Made by a program: the position numbers and the translations under genes | In this document: positions 57,344 through 64,000 of the stretch, piece after piece | Layout: each line of letters begins with the position of its first letter | How positions within the stretch are numbered: the first letter of the stretch is position 1 | The notes under the pieces: model-generated | Databases searched by the model: none | What the model saw: only the letters and a program-made list of their open reading frames with translations | What the model was told of the DNA's origin: nothing | DNA from: Plantago elongata | Taxonomy: Eukaryota; Streptophyta; Magnoliopsida; Lamiales; Plantaginaceae | Length of the DNA stretch: 64,000 nucleotides | Reading direction: 5' to 3' | NCBI GenBank assembly: GCA_036897095.1 | Contig: JAYMSP010000005.1 | Span: 1 to 64,000, forward strand

Positions 57344-59960
57344 ATGAATCAGCTTTTGTATCCTCGAATCGTGAGGCGATCAGATAGAATCATGAGGCGA
57401 TCGGATCAGCTAAGCGAGTTGCCCGACTCTCTTAGGGTTCAGATTCTTTCTCATTTGGAGATGAAGGATGTCGTCAAAACAGGTATACTCTCCAAAAGGT
57501 GGAAACACCTATGGACCCAAACTCAAAACGTCGTTTATGGATTCACTGTTGGAGATGACCTAGAGAAAAGCATGTCTGATAAAGAGATTATCGATTGGAA
57601 GCGTGAACACCTATTCCATATCTTGTCATTTATTGATCGCACCTTACTGCAGTGTGTTTCAAGTATGAAAAAGTTTTCATTGACAGGTTTTGACAGGGTC
57701 TTAGGTACCCACATAGATGTCATGAAATTTGTGGACAGATGGATTGCATTTGTTTCCACCAAGAACCTGGAATCTCTCAACCTTGATTTGAATCTGTATC
57801 GTGTTCCTCATTGTTTTTATACAGATTTTACTTCATTAACAATGTTGCACTTAGAGAACGTGACTTTACTCATCGTTTCCCCTGTGAAGTGGCCTGTGCT
57901 AAAATGTCTAGAATTGAGGTTCATATCCCTGGAAGATTCTACGTTTGACAACATATTGTTGGGTAGCCCAATATTAGAGACTATCATTCTTAATGCTATT
58001 CGTGGCATAAAGTACCTGAATGTTATGTCTTCAAGTGTGCAATATCTGGCTCTATCCAATATTAAGTATGAGGATGATGATATCCTGGAAATTAGAGCAC
58101 CATGGCTTCAAACATTGAAGATAGACGAAGTGTTTCATGTTAGAAAATGCCGGCTAGTTGATCTCTCTTCTTTGTCTAGTGCTTGGCTCACGTTCCTCAT
58201 GAGTGTACCCGAGCGCAATTTGTATATTGAGCACTGTAATGGCTGGATTGCAGCGGCCATTGAACTACTCAGAGCTCCTCTATCTTTTGCAGCTGAACTC
58301 TGTATAGGATCTGAGCTAATCCAGGTGATCCTTTCAGCATTACAAGTCGTACACCTTCTTCTGGAATTGAACTTATATATACTAGTCGCATAAACACAGT
58401 ACACTTTCAAAACAGAGTTTCCTTCCATGTATTTTAGTCTGTAAACGTTGGAGTTTAACTGTCTTATTATGAATCAAGTTCTTATCTTAAAAGGATCTGA
58501 TGATAATATTGATGATATTAAAAAAGAAAAAAAACAATACGTTTAGATTGTGCCTTTTTCCAGTACATTATGTGCAAGGTACTCAATATTTTATGTGAAT
58601 TTTGAATTACTGTTGATTATAAGGTTGTCTAGTGCTATTTTATGTGAATTACTGTTGACAAACATATCATACTGCACACCGAGTTAGAAATTTTCAATAG
58701 TTGTATAGTGATATGTTGTGATACTAGTTTTTTCAAGAAAACATTGATTGGGAAGAGATGTGGAGGATGGTTGGCTTCTTAAACTATAACTGGGTTTAAT
58801 CATATTAATTTGATCAGAATGTTACATTGCTTCCAGTCTATATATGTATATCTACATCATAGAACCATGGTTTTTTTTTCCATACAACCCATATGCTTGT
58901 TCTTTTGCTATGTACAGGTTTTGTCGATGTTAAAACTCTTGGGGAAACCTTTTCCTCCATTCAAGTGCAAAAACCTGAGAATTGTTTCGCCGATTTGGAA
59001 GTATGATCTCACTGGGATAGCAGGCCTACTGGAAAATGCACATTCTTTGGAGACATTAATCATAAAGGTGGATGAACGCAAGGTTAGAGTTTCTAGCCTC
59101 TTCATAAAGTAGCTATAAGGTTATGTCATAGCATTAATATTTTCATAATGAAGCGTTCTCCTCCAACCAATATGTCGGAGGTTCAAGTCACCTGTGTCGT
59201 TTCAATTTTTTTATTTTTCATTCTCATAATTACTCTTTGTTTCATTTGTGCTGATATTTTGATTTATGATATTTGCTTAGTATCTATTTAATCAGAAGGC
59301 TTGTTTCCTTCTCATGGTTCTGCTAAACTAACATGTCATGGACTTTTCTCTGAACTATTTTTTATGGATTAAACATTAGTGTAAACTAGTAACAAGATCC
59401 ATTATTTTCAATTCCTAGTAATTTTGTAATCTAGTTCCATTGTTTGTAGTATTAAGAATCTCATTTAATAGTTGTTTATTTATCATGTATAGATCGAGTA
59501 CCCCTTTCCTATGCACCCGGTCAGAGCTCTTTTTACAAACCAAAGCCCACACTCAAGTTTTCCAGAGGCGAGATTTGTACATCTCAAGTTTATCAAAGTT
59601 GATTATTTTATAAACCCGCTTTGTGAGCCTATGCATGTACCCTGGCCCAGCAACGTCGTACACGGAGTGTGTTTTGACGACGAACTATTAATTCACATAC
59701 TGAGGAGTGCTGTTGCCCTCGAGAGGTTGGTGATGGTGATTTCAATGATTCCCTCTTGCTACAAGAGTGAATGCTCAGACAACAACTGCGTATATTATTA
59801 TGTTAATGATCTGTCTTCCAAATTGTTGGCCACCTGTCTGCCCGAAATTGAAGGTGCAAGATGGGAACTCACAAGTACGAAGACGAGATTCGAATTCAGC
59901 AGATCCAATCGTGCATCCATCCTATGTAAGACTGATGATGATGGGAATTTGTGTTCTTGA
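57344..59960 (+). CDS. F-box/LRR protein, 537 aa
   Basis: Three exons: 57344-58324, 58918-59082 and 59493-59960 (all phase 0). The ATG at 57344 is used because the upstream extension of the frame has no ATG. The F-box is at residues about 22-57 (DQLSELPDSLRVQILSHLEM, VVKTGILSKRWKHLW). Leucine-rich repeats follow (FVSTKNLESLNLDLNLYRV; FTSLTMLHLENVTL; WPVLKCLELRFISLEDSTF; SVQYLALSNIKYEDDDILEI). The last exon (EARFVHLKFIKVDYF; ELLIHILRSAVALERLVMVI) resembles the end of such F-box/LRR proteins, without a clear FBD. It should bind SKP1-like adaptors in an SCF ubiquitin ligase; the target is unknown. Truncated copies lie just upstream, a birth-and-death array. Confidence 0.87.
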
Positions 59961-61370
59961 CTCCTTATTTCTTATTATCTGGACATTAAGTGGAATTTCT
60001 TCGACTTTTCAAGGTTTTTGGTAAACTTTTAGGCTTGTGATTCGAGCTGCTTTGCCTGGATTTTTCATTATGCAATAATAACACCACCGGATTATCAGTT
60101 GGACTAAATATTTTGTTCTATTCGGTTTTGCTGTTTCTCTATTCAATTCTATTTTACACATTGCCATATTGCATCGAGCCTCCTATTGAAATGCATTTTG
60201 ATATGGATAAATGTGTTCAGTATTTTTGCAATAATATGCTTCTACGACGTGTATGCCTTTTGAGTCTGTTCCTCTACGACACCAAAAATCATTATGTGAC
60301 CTGCATCCATTTGATATGTGCACCACACCACATTTGACACACGAAATTAATTATACACCTAGTTGTTATTTATATCTGTTTACCACTATCTTTCCAGTTT
60401 TATAAATTTTATTTTTTTCGATAAAAAGTTTATTACGTAAATGCGTTTACAAAAGTTAGTTTTTCAGCTAGCTTGTTTGAGAAATTAATCAAGTTAGTTT
60501 GTTAAAAAATAAAAGCTATCTAACAAGCTACTAACTAACATTTCAACTAGTTTTGATAAACATAATCCTATTCTGTGTATTTCTCATAGTTTAGTAAGCC
60601 CGTCTGGAATTTTCCTTAAACTCTTGTGATGGGCTAGTCGAATAGTGTGCAGAAGGACCAGACATATAAGCCCAGACATCCACTCAGGAGAGGTTGGTCG
60701 CAAAGCTTCTTTCGGCGTAAATCTCGAGATTCATACAAACATTATACTTCGAATAAAGTGAATCAAGAACGAATCTGTTCCTACTCCAACCTCTTTCATC
60801 ATCACCTCATTACTGCCTTTTGCAAGGGAGAGACATATCAACGTTATTCTTGTAGAAAAGTGGAAAGGATACCGGGCCGATTCTGGGATTTAGGTGGCCT
60901 ATGTAAACTTTTAATAGAGATCCTTAAATATAATAATAATAAATAAAAATATTCAAGATAAGTAAAAAAAATAAAATTATACCCCATGTATTAAGACATT
61001 AAGAATTTTACACAATATCTTTATTATCAAACCGATTGTTCCTTTAAATCTTACATTAATGTGTAATGATATTAAAATTAAAAGTTTATATTTTATATTA
61101 AACACTAAATTTTAAATTTAACTCTATATAACTAAAAAATAATAGACAATGAATATGAAAATAAGCAAATAAAAACGTTGAGAAAATTAAAAAGAAAAAA
61201 TGTTCACCAAAGAGAAAATAAGAAAATAAAAATATTTAAAGAATTAAGAAGAAAAAAATATTAGCAGAAGGAAGAATAAGAAAATAAAAACGTTTGAAGA
61301 ATTAAGAACAACATGTTAGAAAGAAAAGGAAGATATAATTGTGAGCGATGGGATTTGAACCAAGGACCTT
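59961..61370. other. Intergenic DNA after the F-box gene
   Basis: The 3' UTR extends to perhaps 60100. The rest is AT-rich. At 61345-61368 the minus strand reads AAGGTCCTTGGTTCAAATCC, a pol III B-box-like piece next to the MITE, perhaps a SINE relic. Confidence 0.45.
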
Positions 61371-61894
61371 TTAGACCATCCACAATGGTGACGGCCCGAC
61401 GACGCGTCGTTGTCGTTTTTGCTTCAATGGTGGCGTGTTGTCGCCACGTCATCAATTTTTTTTTTATTTACATATTATTCATATTATAAGAGTGCTTAAA
61501 TATTGAAATTAATGAAATTGCATTGTTTTAAGTCGTTTTATAAATTTTTTAAGGTTCAAAATGAATAATTAAAAAATTAAAACAATTCAAATTTGGTCTC
61601 ATTTTGTAAATTGTGAAAAAAGGTATCCGTGGTGATTTTTTATATTTTTTTATTAAGTATTTTTGGCGATATTATCGTTCGAAAACGGATAAAAACCGAA
61701 AACGGAAAAAAAAAAAAAAAAAACAAAAAAATATAAAGGGGGTAGGCACTTGGCAGCAGCCCATTGGCTGAGTCACGGCGCCGCCATTTGTTTCGCCGTG
61801 CCCGTTAGCGTGGCGAAACTGCCCCGTTGGGGCGCCTACGGCGCGTCGATGGGCACGGCGGCAGCGCCAGGGTGCCCCATTGGGGCAAGTCTTA
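61371..61894. mobile_element. Harbinger-like MITE, copy 2 (about 518 bp)
   Basis: Body 61374-61891 between TTA at 61371-61373 and 61892-61894. The left end GACCATCCACAATGGTGACG and the inward-read right end GACTTGCCCCAATGGGGCAC form imperfect inverted repeats. The core (AATGAAATTGCATTGTTTTA) is the reverse complement of that in the element at 6790-7416, so the two are in opposite orientation. Confidence 0.75.
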
Positions 61895-62731
61895 TGCCCA
61901 AAGGAATACACAATATTGCTGGGAGACAAACTAACATGGATTTATTTGGCTACAGTAACGTAACAGTACAATTTTATAATATTCATATAATATATAAAAA
62001 AATAAATTTGGGGTCCCAAACATTCGGAGGCTCTGTGTGGGAGGCCTCCCTGCACAGGGCCAGGATCGGTCCTGAAGGTTTTGAGCTGGATGTGTTCTAG
62101 TATTTTATACTCTCTTCTCACATAACGTGGTTAACTTCGAACATTATGTGTACAGTAAAATTACAATACATATCTGAATCATATGATGTTTATATTAAAC
62201 ATGTGTTCGATCTGGTATACTGTAAATGTTGCTTCTTTTCAATAACTTCATATTGAAATTTAAATTGAACAAGTAAAGAATTGAATCGAAGTCCAAACTT
62301 CAAGCACGATGGGACAACCAAAATCACATACATTTAGTTTTAAAATATACCAACCTATAAAAATATAGACGTTTATATAAAAACGTGCTATACGACTATA
62401 AACTGAATTTTTTTTTATTTACGTACTTCAAACTGTTTTAAAAACAAGTAGTAAATTTTTTTTAATTAAAAATAATAAATTAAGTTAAGTTTTATAAACA
62501 CTATAACTTATTCTTTTATAATTTTAGGTTGTTTTTTATATGGTATAATAACCTCTAATAATTTTATTTAAAATCAAATCTTATTTTGAGCGAAAAAAAA
62601 AGCACAAATATAAGCGTTCACAAACATTCAGTTATTAGATCTGTTTTACTAGCCCGAACATAATATCTAATTTTTAGAATTTGACAAATCGAGTAACATC
62701 ATCATCAAATAGACTGAAAAAAGCAACTCAA
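61895..62731. other. Intergenic DNA and promoter of the last gene
   Basis: AT-rich. No TATA box is convincing. The 5' UTR of the next gene likely begins near 62650. Confidence 0.45.
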
Positions 62732-63971
62732 ATGGCTGGTGGTGATCTCTTCGATGATTTGCCACCTCCAACTGCACCGGAATCTCCTCCAATTCAACAA
62801 CCTCCGGCTCCTGCACCACCTCCTCCGCCTGCTCCGGCACTCAAGAGCGCTCTCAAACGCCCCAAACCACTGCCCGAGGACTCACACGCGCCGCCACAAG
62901 GTATGCATATTTTCGTCATTATTCCTCTTCCGGTCACCTAGGAAACGTGTTTACTTTGATTTGTTCTCAATTAATAAGTATTTTTTTTAGCTTCGAGATG
63001 CATTTTGCAATCAATTATGTATCATTACCTTTTGAACTATTAGGTGATGGTATGTTAATTACATGATTTTGTTTTGGGGAATTCATGATGCTGCCCTAGT
63101 TTATTAAGTGTATTGTTTAAATGTTTTTGTGGATTCTATGAAGTTGACTTCATTTTACCGTTTAGCTGTTCAATTGTTAGTTGTATTGTTAGCAGTTGGT
63201 TATTAGGAGACCTTTGCAACTGGATAAACTTGCTAAGCTGCTCCGCGTCTCGTAAGAAACACCTAACAGTGGCGATGGTTATAATTTGAGTATGAACACG
63301 CCCAGTGGCTGTATAGGACTTACTAAGCTGAGATGATTTTCCTCGCTATGTTCTCTGTAGAGAAAACTTACCCGACCAACGGAGGAAAATTCACCACCCT
63401 CCTTCATGTGAGGTTGAGATGATTTATGATGCTTAATATGTGGACACCTAGACGGTCCATCATTGTACTGACTACTGAGATTTGGCTATCATCCATGTGT
63501 TCTTTTAGGCCTATGTTTCTAATAATCCAGAAAAATATTCTGTTTTTATCTTTGTTATGATTTTTAATTGAGCTGTAAGGTTAAACTGATATAATCTGAC
63601 CACTCCATCTTCTGTGTTTGCGAGTCTTACTTGTAAAACCATATATATAACGATGCAAGAAACGTGACACTCTCGAATTCGCAGCTGCTCCGGGGAAACG
63701 CTTGAGGTTTAAGACGACAACAGATGCATCAGAAAAGCAAGTAATAGATGCCATGCAGAAGATAGCTTCACACATAAAGAACCGTCCGAAGTTTAGTAAG
63801 GCTTCGAAGCTTGCGATACAGCTCATTCAGGCTGGCAGTATCAAGCCTGCAACTCGGGATGAATTCTTTGCTGTTCTTGAAGCTTCGATGGAGTCATTAA
63901 CTACTTGTAACGATCCTGCTTTACGAACAGACTATCATGCACTCTTCTCAGCGGCTCAAGATGTTAATGAT
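62732..63971 (+). CDS. Conserved plant protein of unknown function, 5' part only
   Basis: Exon 1 is 62732-62900, exon 2 is 63685-63971, phases agree. A GTATGA donor follows at 63972, so the apparent stop there is intronic and the gene continues past the window. Exon 1 codes MAGGDLFDDLPPPTAPES, a Pro-rich stretch with PAPAPPPPPAPA, and a basic ALKSALKRPKPLPED. Exon 2 codes KRLRFKTTTDASEKQVIDAM, IASHIKNRPKFSKASKLAIQ and SIKPATRDEFFAVLEASMES, predicted helical. I recognise the sequence type as widespread in plants but cannot assign a function. A decayed fragment of it lies at 53.2 kb. Confidence 0.8.
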
Positions 63972-64000
63972 GTATGAATCGAGTAACTTCTTTGATACTC

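Noticed and set aside
59140-59200. B-box-like GGAGGTTCAAGTCACC in an F-box intron
   Set aside because: No A box at the right distance, tail or flanking repeat; insufficient for a SINE or tRNA call.

Overview
This window is nuclear DNA of a flowering plant, almost certainly a eudicot. Genes are split by AT-rich GT..AG introns, TATA boxes lie about 50-65 bp before several starts, and the families are plant ones: a DYW-type PPR protein, germin-like proteins, a UGT91-like glycosyltransferase, PEP carboxylase kinase, a DIVARICATA-type MYB, isoprenylated heavy-metal proteins and F-box/LRR proteins. I cannot name the species. Exon structures were read by hand from splice consensus and reading phase, so terminal exons are the least certain parts.

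Layout. 0.9-3.8 kb: an MMTAG2 homolog (minus) with a SINE in intron 1-2 territory. 4.6-6.0 kb: a single-exon bromodomain gene with a broken C-terminal end. 6.8-7.4 kb: a Harbinger-like MITE. 8.0-9.6 kb: a mitochondrial ATPase inhibitor (IF1-like). 10.2-12.5 kb: two heavy-metal-domain genes head to head. 13.7-17.3 kb: an F-box/LRR/FBD pseudogene split by an insert that carries an intact DYW-class PPR gene. 17.4-18.5 kb: a minisatellite and a TAA microsatellite. 20.7-25.5 kb: two germin-like genes around a glycosyltransferase. 26.4-27.2 kb: a two-MYB-domain transcription factor. 28.3-29.6 kb: a long foldback and two Stowaway-like MITEs. 30.2-35.9 kb: a multi-exon RNase H-like gene with a viroplasmin-like N-terminal domain and a tandemly duplicated exon. 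36-43.5 kb: gene-poor, AT-rich DNA with MITEs. 43.6-44.6 kb: PEP carboxylase kinase. 44.6-53 kb: gene-poor DNA with SINEs, a hAT-like element and short tandem duplications. 53-60 kb: a small F-box/LRR array with pseudogene copies followed by one intact gene. 61.4-61.9 kb: a second Harbinger-like MITE, in opposite orientation to the first. 62.7 kb to the end: the first two exons of a conserved plant gene that runs off the window.

The genes do not form a pathway. The most informative structures are the nested PPR-in-F-box locus, the exon-duplicating tandem repeat in the RNase H-like gene, the SINE family with target-site duplications, and the decayed F-box array that carries a fragment of the neighbouring gene. 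I found no CRISPR array, rRNA or clear tRNA gene, and no sign of a wholly new biological system; the novelty is in rearrangement and exon structure.
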